Source: Psococerastis gibbosa (taxonomy: Eukaryota; Arthropoda; Insecta; Psocodea; Psocidae). Taken from it: a stretch of DNA of 64,000 bases. The stretch is taken from NCBI GenBank assembly GCA_963971405.1, contig OZ020492.1, forward strand, positions 5,766,001-5,830,000, written 5' to 3'. A program made the position numbers and the translations under genes. Shown in pieces: positions 21,300-34,417 of the stretch (the first letter of the stretch is position 1; each line of letters opens with the position of its first letter). The notes beneath the pieces were generated by a model, which saw only the letters and a list, made by a program, of their open reading frames with translations, had not been told where the DNA came from and searched no databases.

Positions 21300-24200
21300 C
21301 TTAATGCAAAGGATTGTTCTAGTGTGCTGTTTACACATTTTGAATCCGCTTTTATATCCAGCTTATTAAAAATTATCAGTGCAATAACACTGTGGCATTA
21401 TCAAATTGGTTGTATAAACAGCATATATTGGTAATATTAATGTCGTATCATGAAATAATGAGGTCGATAATTAGGGTTTTTATGGGCCTATTATTATAGC
21501 AACTCATGTAACTTACGTACATTCTGCTCATTAATAATAATTGCTGTTTAATTTTGGCATTGGCTGTAAAAGGGCAATTTGGCCATATTGACGTTGTAAC
21601 CAGAAATTAAAATGCCTAATATTTTGCTTTGGTCTTGAATTTAATGAGGACCTATGACATATTAAATTTGTGTGCGTTCAACACTTTATGATTGCACTGA
21701 TTATATAGCGTTTCTTCATTCGAATTTAGGCTTAAGTGAGGCCTGATGAGGGCCGGGTTCTTTTGCAAATCACGTTTAACAGCTATTTCGGTGATATCTT
21801 CATCATCATTTAAGAGAAGAACCATCCGAAACCTAATATGTAAAGAGCACAACGAGTCAACCCGTACGTGCCTTCCGATTCATCAAAATTAGTATTAGTA
21901 GGTAGCGAGATAGCTAACGAGAGGTGATCAACGGCAAATAATTTTCCTATGGTTAAATTTTCGGCTATTAGACAGTGTGCAAAGCAGAAGAACCATCAGA
22001 AACATAATATGTAAAGAGCACAACGAGTCAACCCGTACGTGCCTTTCGATTCATCAAAATTAGTATTAGTAGGTAGCGAGATAGCTAATGTGAGGTGTTC
22101 AATGGCAAATAATTTTCCTATTGTTAAATTTTCGGCTACTATACAGTGTGCAAAGCAGTGAGGCGATAATTTCTTCAAATATCGGTACTAGGCCTACGTC
22201 AATTTCAAAACAAAATTTATCTTTGGTTCTTGCTACCACAAAGCACGTAAATCCGCTAAAATTTCAAAGATTTCTTAAATTATAAGGCTTTTTCATAATA
22301 GGCTAACGTATAAATAAGAAAGCAATAAGCTAAGAGGGTGGGGGAGATGTAGATGTTGGAAATTGGAAGTATGAGTGAGTATCGTAACAGAGGGAAAGGG
22401 AGGGAAAAGAATCCCTCGGGTATGGTGCATGCAGTGGTCAGCGTCAAGGTGGGACTAAGATGCGAATCCTGTTCCCGTATATTCTTTTCCTTATCATTCT
22501 TTCTATCATTCCCTGACTGAATAGGGTTTCTTCAAGGTTAAATAGGTGGCACCACTATTACCAAGCACGGATCTACGGGGGGGGGGGGGGGCTATGAGGC
22601 TATACACTGACAAGTGCCTCCTCCCTTTATGAGGTCCGAGACCGCCTCTGATTATTTTGACAATTCTTTGCAATTCATCTTTTTTCATCGGATTTAATCA
22701 TAGCCCCCTCCATGACAGTTTTAATTCTAGCAATTAACTGTTGTGCTTTTAATTAATGCATGAGTGAGAGTCAGTAAAGTTCTACTCTTAAAAGGAGTAA
22801 TTATGTATATAGGTATGTATATATGTGTATATAGTACATAGTATAGTATATAGCATATAGTATATGTCTGGGGATTTCTGTGGATGATCTTTATGGACAT
22901 ATTATTTCTAATTCTGTAAGTTATTATGTGAGAGAGAGTCAGTTCTACTTTCAATAGGGAGATAATTATGTTTATTACAGCTCATTAAAAATTATAAGTG
23001 CAATAACACTGTCACATTTTCAAATTGGTCGTATATCCAGTATATATTGGTAAAATTAATGTCGTAACAAGAAATAATGAGGTGTATTATTAGGCAATTT
23101 GGCCATATTGACGTTGTCACAAGAAATCAATATGCCTAATATTTGGTTTTGATTTGCTTTGGCCTTGAATTTAATGAGGACCTATGTAATATTAAATTTG
23201 TGTGCGTTCATCACTTTATGATTGCACTGATTATATAGCTTTTTTTCATTCAAATTTAGGTTTAAGTGAGGCCTTAAGTGAGCCGGGATCTTTTGCAAAT
23301 TACATTTAACAGCTATTTCGGTGATATATCCGCATCATTACTAAAGAGAAAAACCATCAGAAACATAATATGTAAGAAGCACAAAGAGTCAACCCGTACA
23401 TGCCTTCCGATTCATCAAAATTAGTATTAGTATAGGTAGCGAGATAGCTTATGAGAGATGTTCAATGGCAAATAATTGACTTATGATTAAATTTTCGGCT
23501 ACTATACAGTTTGCAAAGCAGTGAGGCATGAATTAGCAATAATTTCCTCAAATATCGGTACTGGGCCTACGTCTTTTTCCAAATCGAAATTTATCCTTGT
23601 TCTCTGTGTCTTGGTAACACAAAGCGTGTAAATCCGATGCAATTTCAATCATTTCTTAAGTTATAAAGCTTTTTTATAATAGGCTAACGTATACATAAGA
23701 AAGCAAAATGCAAAGAGGGTGGGGTTGATGTTGGAAATTGGAAGTATGAGGGAGAATCGTAAGTGAGGGTAAGTGAGGGAAAAGAATCCCTCGGGGGACA
23801 ATTATGTTTATTATGAACATCGACGCCACATGAGAATGGCTGTCTCCATTTTATACCCTTGTACAAAAATGGTTGGAGGGGCACCAAATTATACACCCCC
23901 CCCCCCGGTTACGCCTCTGATTACATTGGCAATTTATTGCAATTCACCTCTTTTATTCGTATTTAATATTACCCCCTCCTTGGTCACTCAATTTGGGTTG
24001 TTTAATTCTCCAAAATAACGTCTAAAAGCATTATTCCTCAATAACGGCACCAACTGTGGGGTAATCTGTTGGTCTGACCTATCTAGAATTTATCTCACCT
24101 CTAGTAACGTCAGGTGGACATCCCTTTCCCCCTCCCGATGAGCTTCAAGATATGTAGGGGGCGCGGTCCCCTTACCGTGAAGTGGATAACTAGTGTTTGG

Positions 24201-24701
24201 CTTAATTTAAGTTATGACCATTTTTAAGAGTAGAGCAGTATAACAACAAAGAGAGTAGCACTTTGCTTCGAAAATTTTCTCTCGTTTTAAATCCTTCGAA
24301 AGTATTCCCAAGTTAGCAACTACAAAAAATTAATTATCACTTAACTTGAATTAATGTGCATTATGATTTTACAAAGTTTCTCCTAGAACTCTAAACTTTT
24401 AATCGTATACAGTATATACCTATCCCGAAGTGGGTCGTTATAGCATTAGCCTATAGCGAAACCGGTAAGACAAAAGGGGAATTGTGACCGTATTTTATTT
24501 ATTGATGAAAAACTTTGAGATTGGACAATAATGAAGCTTGTATGAGTTAACACGGGTAATGCTATAGCCCAAAAACCTACTTAACATCCATACATTTTTT
24601 TAAGTCAAATTTGCAATAGGCTTACATAAAAGGAAAAATTCAGAAAAGTTAAATTATTATTATATTATTATTGTTATTCATGAATTGTTTATGTACTGCC
24701 T

Positions 24702-25684
24702 CTAGTAGTAATCCCCAAAGTCGCCAATGATGTTGATGCCCTTCTGCTTCATGAAGAAATCACCAAAGTTGCCCATATCATTCTGCCTCTTGAAGAAATG
24801 CCCAAAGTTGCCAAAATCATTCTGCCTCTTGAAGTCATCTCCAAAGTCACCATAATTGTTGGAAGCCTTCAGCTCGCAGACTAAATCCCCAAAGTGCCTA
24901 TTTCGGTTGGGACCTTGTGCAAAGTGGATATGTCCATTTTCGTCGATATATGTTGTTTGCCTCTTGAAAAAATCACGAAAGATGCCGAAATCATTTTGCC
25001 TCTTGTAGAAATCTCCAAAGTTGCCAAAATCATTCTGCCTCTTGGAGTCATCTCCAAAGTCACCATAGTTGTTGGAAGCCTTCAGCTCGCAGACTAAATC
25101 CCCAAAGTGCCTATTTCGGTTGGGACCTTGGGCAAAGTGGATATGACCATTTTCGTCGATATATGTTGTTTGCCTCTTGAAAAAATCACGAAAGATGCCG
25201 AAATCATTTTGCCTCTTGTAGAAATCACCAAAGTTGCCGAAATCGTTCTGCCTCCTGAAGAAATCACCAATGTTGCCGAAATCATTCTGCCGCATGTAAA
25301 AGCCTGTAAATAGGAGATTGTTCAATGTTAGGTTCTTTTTGTTGTCGGGAATTACGGATGTCTAGTAATTTAAGCAAAAGTAATTATGTATATAGGTATG
25401 TATAATTAAGTATATAGTATATATTAGGGGATTTCTGTGGATGATAGTTATGAACATATTATTCCTAACTATTTAGATTATAATGTGAGAGAGAGTCAGT
25501 TTTACTTTCAATAGGGAGACAATTAAGATTATTATGAACATCGACGCCCAGAGCCAGAGTTTTTCTCCAATTAAATTTGCGCACAAAAAAACTTACCTGG
25601 AGCCGGAGTAGTAACTGATTCTTGGCCGTATACAGCACCCACTAACACGGCGAGGCATGCCAAGCACAATAGACATTTGAACAT
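24702..25684 (-). CDS. Secreted multi-peptide precursor, array copy 3
   Basis: Exon 1 is 25597..25684 and exon 2 is 24702..25303, giving 229 residues, the majority form. After the signal peptide and a short QESVTTPAPGFYMR leader come QNDFGNIGDFFRR, QNDFGNFGDFYKR, QNDFGIFRDFFKR and the 45-residue spacer. Then come the second QNDFGNFGDFYKR, QNDFGIFRDFFKR and spacer (ending DDFKR), and finally QNDFGNFGHFFKR and the tail ending IIGDFGDYY. The first processing site is Arg-Arg rather than Lys-Arg. TATA box 25734-25741. Its upstream leader intron shares GGTTCTTTTTGTTGTCGG with copy 4 only. Confidence 0.75.
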
Positions 25685-28600
25685 CTTAATGCAAAGGATT
25701 GTTCTAGTGTGCTGTTAACACATTTTGAATCCGCTTTTATATCCAGCTTATTAAAAATTATCAGTGCAATAACACTGTGGCATTATCAAATTGGTTGTAT
25801 AAACAGCATATATTGGTAATATTAATGTCGTATCATGAAATAATGAGGTCGATAATTAGGGTTTTTATGGGCCTATTATTATAGCAACTCATGTAACTTA
25901 CGTACATTCTGCTCATTAATAATAATTGCTGTTTAATTTTGGCATTGGCTGTAAAAGGGCAATTTGGCCACATTGACGTTGTAACCAGAAATTAAAATGC
26001 CTAATATTTTGCTTTGGCCTTGAATTTAATGAGGACCTATGACATATTAAATTTGTGTGCGTTCAACACTTTATGATTGCACTGATTATATAGCGTTTCT
26101 TCATTCGAATTTAGGCTTAAGTGAGGCCTAATGAGGGCCGGGTTCTTTTGCAAATCACGTTTAACAGCTATTTCGGTGATATCTTCATCATCATTTAAGA
26201 GAAGAACCATCCGAAACCTAATATGTAAAGAGCACAACGAGTCAACCCGTACGTGCCTTCCGATTCATCAAAATTAGTATTAGTAGGTAGCGAGATAGCT
26301 AACGAGAGGTGATCAACGGCAAATAATTTTCCTATGGTTAAATTTTCGGCTATTAGACAGTGTGCAAAGCAGAAGAACCATCAGAAACATAATATGTAAA
26401 GAGCACAACGAGTCAACCCGTACGTGCCTTTCGATTCATCAAAATTAGTATTAGTAGGTAGCGAGATAGCTAATGTGAGGTGTTCAATGGCAAATAATTT
26501 TCCTATTGTTAAATTTTCGGCTACTATACAGTGTGCAAAGCAGTGAGGCGATAATTTCTTCAAATATCGGTACTAGGCCTACGTCAATTTCAAAACAAAA
26601 TTTATCTTTGGTTCTTGCTACCACAAAGCACGTAAATCCGCTAAAATTTCAAAGATTTCTTAAATTATAAGGCTTTTTCATAATAGGCTAACGTATAAAT
26701 AAGAAAGCAATAAGCTAAGAGGGTGGGGGAGATGTAGATGTTGGAAATTGGAAGTATGAGTGAGTATCGTAACAGAGGGAAAGGGAGGGAAAAGAATCCC
26801 TCGGGTATGGTGCATGCAGTGGTCAGCGTCAAGGTGGGACTAAGATGCGAATCCTGTTCCCGTATATTCTTTTCCTTATCATTCTTTCTATCATTCCCTG
26901 ACTGAATAGGGTTTCTTCAAGGTTAAATAGGTGGCACCACTATTACCAAGCACGGATCTACGGGGGGGGGGGGGGGGCTATGAGGCTATACACTGACAAG
27001 TGCCTCCTCCCTTTATGAGGTCCGAGACCGCCTCTGATTATTTTGACAATTCTTTGCAATTCATCTTTTTTCATCGGATTTAATCATAGCCCCCTCCATG
27101 ACAGTTTTAATTCTAGCAATTAACTGTTGTGTTTTTAATTAATGCATGAGTGAGAGTCAGTAAAGTTCTACTCTTAAAAGGAGTAATTATGTATATAGGT
27201 ATGTATATATGTGTATATAGTACATAGTATAGTATATAGCATATAGTATATATCTGGGGATTTCTGTGGATGATCTTTATGGACATATTATTTCTAATTC
27301 TGTAAGTTATAATGTGAGAGAGAGTCAGTTCTACTTTCAATAGGGAGATAATTATGTTTATTACAGCTTATTAAAAATTATAAGTGCAATAACACTGTCA
27401 TATTTTCAAATTGGTCGTATATCCAGTATATATTGGTAAAATTAATGTCGTAACAAGAAATAATGAGGTGTATTATTAGGCAATTTGGCCATATTGACGT
27501 TGTCACAAGAAATCAATATGCCTAATATTTGGTTTTGATTTGCTTTGGCCTTGAATTTAATGAGGACCTATGTAATATTAAATTTGTGTGCGTTCATCAC
27601 TTTATGATTGCACTGATTATATAGCTTTTTTTCATTCAAATTTAGGTTTAAGTGAGGCCTTAAGTGAGCCGGGATCTTTTGCAAATTACATTTAACAGCT
27701 ATTTCGGTGATATATCCGCATCATTACTAAAGAGAAAAACCATCAGAAACATAATATGTAAGAAGCACAAAGAGTCAACCCGTACATGCCTTCCGATTCA
27801 TCAAAATTAGTATTAGTATAGGTAGCGAGATAGCTTATGAGAGATGTTCAATGGCAAATAATTGACCTATGATTAAATTTTCGGCTACTATACAGTTTGC
27901 AAAGCAGTGAGGCATGAATTAGCAATAATTTCCTCAAATATCGGTACTAGGCCTACGTCTTTTTCCAAATCGAAATTTATCCTTGTTCTCTGTGTCTTGG
28001 TAACACAAAGCGTGTAAATCCGATGCAATTTCAATCATTTCTTAAGTTATAAAGCTTTTTTATAATAGGCTAACGTATACATAAGAAAGCAAAATGCAAA
28101 GAGGGTGGGGTTGATGTTGGAAATTGGAAGTATGAGGGAGAATCGTAAGTGAGGGTAAGTGAGGGAAAAGAATCCCTCGGGGGACAATTATGTTTATTAT
28201 GAACATCGACGCCACATGAGAATGGCTGTCTCCATTTTATACCCTTGTACAAAAATGGTTGGAGGGGCACCAAATTATACACCCCCCCCCCCCCGGTTAC
28301 GCCTCTGATTACATTGGCAATTTATTGCAATTCATCTCTTTTATTCGTATTTAATATTACCCCCTCCTTGGTCACTCAATTTGGGGTGTTTAATTCTCCA
28401 AAATAACGTCTAAAAGCATTATTCCTCAATAACGGCACCAACTGTGGGGTAATCTGTTGGTCTGACCTATCTAGAATTTATCTCACCTCTAGTAACGTCA
28501 GGTGGACATCCCTTTCCCCCTCCCGATGAGCTTCAAGATATGTAGGGGGCGCGGTCCCCTTACCGTGAAGTGGATAACTAGTGTTTGGCTTAATTTAAGT

Positions 28601-29089
28601 TATGACCATTTTTAAGAGTAGAGCAGTATGACAACAAAGAGAGTAGCACTTTGCTTCGAAAATTTTCTCTCGTTTTAAATCCTTCGAAAGTATTCCCAAG
28701 TTAGCAACTACAAAAAATTAATTATCACTTAACTTGAATTAATGTGCATTATGATTTTACAAAGTTTCTCCTAGAACTCTAAACTTTTAATCGTATACAG
28801 TATATACCTATCCCGAAGTGGGTCGTTATAGCATTAGCCTATAGCGAAACCGGTAAGACAAAAGGGGAATTGTGACCGTATTTTATTTATTGATGAAAAA
28901 CTTTGAGATTGGACAATAATGAAGCTTGTACGAGTTAACACGGGTAATGCTATAGCCCAAAAACCTACTTAACATCCATACATTTTTTTAAGTCAAATTT
29001 GCAATAGGCTTACATAAAAGGAAAAATTCAGAAAAGTTAAATTATTATTATATTATTATTGTTATTCATGAATTGTTTATGTACTGCCT

Positions 29090-30072
29090 CTAGTAGTAAT
29101 CCCCAAAGTCGCCAATGATGTTGATGCCCTTCTGCTTCATGAAGAAATCACCAAAGTTGCCCATATCATTCTGCCTCTTGAAGAAATGCCCAAAGTTGCC
29201 AAAATCATTCTGCCTCTTGAAGTCATCTCCAAAGTCACCATAATTGTTGGAAGCCTTCAGCTCGCAGACTAAATCCCCAAAGTGCCTATTTCGGTTGGGA
29301 CCTTGTGCAAAGTGGATATGTCCATTTTCGTCGATATATGTTGTTTGCCTCTTGAAAAAATCACGAAAGATGCCGAAATCATTTTGCCTCTTGTAGAAAT
29401 CTCCAAAGTTGCCAAAATCATTCTGCCTCTTGGAGTCATCTCCAAAGTCACCATAGTTTTTGGAAGCCTTCAGCTCGCAGACTAAATCCCCAAAGTGCCT
29501 ATTTCGGTTGGGACCTTGGGCAAAGTGGATATGACCATTTTCGTCGATATATGTTGTTTGCCTCTTGAAAAAATCACGAAAGATGCCGAAATCATTTTGC
29601 CTCTTGTAGAAATCACCAAAGTTGCCGAAATCGTTCTGCCTCCTGAAGAAATCACCAATGTTGCCGAAATCATTCTGCCGCATGTAAAAGCCTGTAAATA
29701 GGAGATTGTTCAATGTTAGGTTCTTTTTGTTGTCGGGAATTACGGATGTCTAGTAATTTAAGCAAAAGTAATTATGTATATAGGTATGTATAATTAAGTA
29801 TATAGTATATATTAGGGGATTTCTGTGGATGATAGTTATGAACATATTATTCCTAACTATTTAGATTATAATGTGAGAGAGAGTCAGTTTTACTTTCAAT
29901 AGGGAGACAATTAAGATTATTATGAACATCGACGCCCAGAGCCAGAGTTTTTCTCCAATTAAATTTGCGCACAAAAAAACTTACCTGGAGCCGGAGTAGT
30001 AACTGATTCTTGGCCGTATACAGCACCCACTAACACGGCGAGGCATGCCAAGCACAATAGACATTTGAACAT
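29090..30072 (-). CDS. Secreted multi-peptide precursor, array copy 4 (altered TATA box)
   Basis: Exon 1 is 29985..30072 and exon 2 is 29090..29691; 229 residues in the majority arrangement. One residue differs in the first spacer (KASKNYGDF instead of KASNNYGDF, from TAGTTTTTGG at about 29455). The reading frame and splice sites are intact, but the TATA box carries a substitution, reading TATTAAAG on the minus strand, so expression may differ from the other copies. Confidence 0.75.
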
Positions 30073-30121
30073 CTTAATGCAAAGGATTGTTCTAGTGTGC
30101 TGTTTACACATTTTGAATCCG

Positions 30122-30129
30122 CTTTAATA
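30122..30129 (-). promoter_or_regulatory. Mutated TATA box of copy 4
   Basis: The plus strand reads CCGCTTTAATATCC where all other copies have CCGCTTTTATATCC (T to A at 30126). The octamer becomes TATTAAAG. Spacing to the ATG is unchanged. Confidence 0.6.
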
Positions 30130-33100
30130 TCCAGCTTATTAAAAATTATCAGTGCAATAACACTGTGGCATTATCAAATTGGTTGTATAAACAGCATATA
30201 TTGGTAATATTAATGTCGTATCATAAAATAATGAGGTCGATAATTAGGGTTTTTATGGGCCTATTATTATAGCAACTCATGTAACTTACGTACATTCTGC
30301 TCATTAATAATAATTGCTGTTTAATTTTGGCATTGGCTGTAAAAGGGCAATTTGGCCATATTGACGTTGTAACCAGAAATTAAAATGCCTAATATTTTGC
30401 TTTGGCCTTGAATTTAATGAGGACCTATGACATATTAAATTTGTGTGCGTTCAACACTTTATGATTGCACTGATTATATAGCGTTTCTTCATTCGAATTT
30501 AGGCTTAAGTGAGGCCTAATGAGGGCCGGGTTCTTTTGCAAATCACGTTTAACAGCTATTTCGGTGATATCTTCATCATCATTTAAGAGAAGAACCATCC
30601 GAAACCTAATATGTAAAGAGCACAACGAGTCAACCCGTACGTGCCTTCCGATTCATCAAAATTAGTATTAGTAGGTAGCGAGATAGCTAACGAGAGGTGA
30701 TCAACGGCAAATAATTTTCCTATGGTTAAATTTTCGGCTATTAGACAGTGTGCAAAGCAGAAGAACCATCAGAAACATAATATGTAAAGAGCACAACGAG
30801 TCAACCCGTACGTGCCTTTCGATTCATCAAAATTAGTATTAGTAGGTAGCGAGATAGCTAATGTGAGGTGTTCAATGGCAAATAATTTTCCTATTGTAAA
30901 ATTTTCGGCTACTATACAGTGTGCAAAGCAGTGAGGCGATAATTTCTTCATATATCGGTACTAGGCCTACGTCAATTTCAAAACAAAATTTATCTTTGGT
31001 TCTTGCTACCACAAAGCACGTAAATCCGCTAAAATTTCAAAGATTTCTTAAATTATAAGGCTTTTTCATAATAGGCTAACGTATAAATAAGAAAGCAATA
31101 AGCTAAGAGGGTGGGGGAGATGTAGATGTTGGAAATTGGAAGTATGAGTGAGTATCGTAACAGAGGGAAAGGGAGGGAAAAGAATCCCTCGCGGATGGTG
31201 CATGCAGTGGTCAGCGTCAAGGTGGGACTAAGATGCGAATCCTGTTCCCGTATATTCTTTTCCTTATCATTCTTTCTATCATTCCCTGACTGAATAGGGT
31301 TTCTTCAAGGTTAAATAGGTGGCACCACTATTACCAAGCACGGATCTACGGGGGGGGGGGGGGCTATGAGGCTATACACTGACAAGTGCCTCCTCCCTTT
31401 ATGAGGTCCGAGACCGCCTCTGATTATTTTGACAATTCTTTGCAATTCATCTTTTTTCATCGGATTTAATCATAGCCCCCTCCATGACAGTTTTAATTCT
31501 AGCAATTAACTGTTGTGCTTTTAATTAATGCATGAGTGAGAGTCAGTAAAGTTCTACTCTTAAAAGGAGTAATTATGTATATAGGTATGTATATATGTGT
31601 ATATAGTACATAGTATAGTATATAGCATATAGTATATATCTGGGGATTTCTGTGGATGATCTTTATGGACATATTATTTCTAATTCTGTAAGTTATAATG
31701 TGAGAGAGAGTCAGTTCTACTTTCAATAGGGAGATAATTATGTTTATTACAGCTTATTAAAAATTATAAGTGCAATAACACTGTCACATTTTCAAATTGG
31801 TCGTATATCCAGTATATATTGGTAAAATTAATGTCGTAACAAGAAATAATGAGGTGTATTATTAGGCAATTTGGCCATATTGACGTTGTCACAAGAAATC
31901 AATATGCCTAATATTTGGTTTTGATTTGCTTTGGCCTTGAATTTAATGAGGACCTATGTAATATTAAATTTGTGTGCGTTCATCACTTTATGATTGCACT
32001 GATTATATAGCTTTTTTTCATTCAAATTTAGGTTTAAGTGAGGCCTTAAGTGAGCCGGGATCTTTTGCAAATTACATTTAACAGCTATTTCGGTGATATA
32101 TCCGCATCATTACTAAAGAGAAAAACCATCAGAAACATAATATGTAAGAAGCACAAAGAGTCAACCCGTACATGCCTTCCGATTCATCAAAATTAGTATT
32201 AGTATAGGTAGCGAGATAGCTTATGAGAGATGTTCAATGGCAAATAATTGACCTATGATTAAATTTTCGGCTACTATACAGTTTGCAAAGCAGTGAGGCA
32301 TGAATTAGCAATAATTTCCTCAAATATCGGTACTAGGCCTACGTCTTTTTCCAAATCGAAATTTATCCTTGTTCTCTGTGTCTTGGTAACACAAAGCGTG
32401 TAAATCCGATGCAATTTCAATCATTTCTTAAGTTATAAAGCTTTTTTATAATAGGCTAACGTATACATAAGAAAGCAAAATGCAAAGAGGGTGGGGTTGA
32501 TGTTGGAAATTGGAAGTATGAGGGAGAATCGTAAGTGAGGGTAAGTGAGGGAAAAGAATCCCTCGGGGGACAATTATGTTTATTATGAACATCGACGCCA
32601 CATGAGAATGGCTGTCTCCATTTTATACCCTTGTACAAAAATGGTTGGAGGGGCACCAAATTATACACCCCCCCCCCCGGTTACGCCTCTGATTACATTG
32701 GCAATTTATTGCAATTCATCTCTTTTATTCGTATTTAATATTACCCCCTCCTTGGTCACTCAATTTGGGGTGTTTAATTCTCCAAAATAACGTCTAAAAG
32801 CATTATTCCTCAATAACGGCACCAACTGTGGGGTAATCTGTTGGTCTGACCTATCTAGAATTTATCTCACCTCTAGTAACGTCAGGTGGACATCCCTTTC
32901 CCCCTCCCGATGAGCTTCAAGATATGTAGGGGGCGCGGTCCCCTTACCGTGAAGTGGATAACTAGTGTTTGGCTTAATTTAAGTTATGACCATTTTTAAG
33001 AGTAGAGCAGTATAACAACAAAGAGAGTAGCACTTTGCTTCGAAAATTTTCTCTCGTTTTAAATCCTTCGAAAGTATTCCCAAGTTAGCAACTACAAAAA

Positions 33101-33473
33101 ATTAATTATCACTTAACTTGAATTAATGTGCATTATGATTTTACAAAGTTTCTCCTAGAACTCTAAACTTTTAATCGTATACAGTATATACCTATCCCGA
33201 AGTGGGTCGTTATAGCATTAGCCTATAGCGAAACCGGTAAGACAAAAGGGGAATTGTGACCGTATTTTATTTATTGATGAAAAACTTTGAGATTGGACAA
33301 TAATGAAGCTTGTACGAGTTAACACGGGTAATGCTATAGCCCAAAAACCTACTTAACATCCATACATTTTTTTAAGTCAAATTTGCAATAGGCTTACATA
33401 AAAGGAAAAATTCAGAAAAGTTAAATTATTATTATATTACTATTGTTATTCATGAATTGTTTATGTACTGCCT

Positions 33474-34417
33474 CTAGTAGTAATCCCCAAAGTCGCCAAT
33501 GATGTTGATGCCCTTCTGCTTCATGAAGAAATCACCAAAGTTGCCCATATCATTCTGCCTCTTGAAGAAATGCCCAAAGTTGCCAAAATCATTCTGCCTC
33601 TTGAAGTCATCTCCAAAGTCACCATAATTGTTGGAAGCCTTCAGCTCGCAGACTAAATCCCCAAAGTGCCTATTTCGGTTGGGACCTTGTGCAAAGTGGA
33701 TATGTCCATTTTCGTCGATATATGTTGTTTGCCTCTTGAAAAAATCACGAAAGATGCCGAAATCATTTTGCCTCTTGTAGAAATCTCCAAAGTTGCCAAA
33801 ATCATTCTGCCTCTTGGAGTCATCTCCAAAGTCACCATAGTTGTTGGAAGCCTTCAGCTCGCAGACTAAATCCCCAAAGTGCCTATTTCGGTTGGGACCT
33901 TGGGCAAAGTGGATATGACCATTTTCGTCGATATATGTTGTTTGCCTCTTGAAAAAATCACGAAAGATGCCGAAATCGTTCTGCCTCCTGAAGAAATCAC
34001 CAATGTTGCCGAAATCATTCTGCCGCATGTAAAAGCCTGTAAATAGGAGATTGTTCAATGTTAGGTTCTATTTGTTGTCGGGAATTACGGATGTCTAGTA
34101 ATTAAAGCAAAAGTAATTATGTATATAGGTATGTATATTTAAGTATATAGTATATATCAGGGGATTTCTGTGGATGATAGTTATGAACATATTATTCCTA
34201 ACTATTTAGATTATAATGTGAGAGAGAGTCAGTTCTACTTTCAATAGGGAGACAATTAAATTTATTATGAACATCGACGCCCAGAGCCAGAGTTTTTCTC
34301 CAATTAAATTTGCGCACAAAAAAACTTACCTGGAGCCGGAGTAGTAACTGATTCTTGGCCGTATACAGCACCCACTAACACGGCGAGGCATGCCAAGCAC
34401 AATAGACATTTGAACAT
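33474..34417 (-). CDS. Secreted multi-peptide precursor, array copy 5
   Basis: Exon 1 is 34330..34417 and exon 2 is 33474..34036; 216 residues. It lacks the second 13-residue module, so QNDFGNIGDFFRR is followed directly by QNDFGIFRDFFKR. Copy 1 has the same length but a different junction (QNDFGNIGDFYKR), so the two losses are independent. Non-coding flanks pair it with copy 2 (GTATATTTAAG, ATATATCAGGGG, GACAATTAAATTT) rather than with its neighbours. TATA box 34467-34474. Confidence 0.75.
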
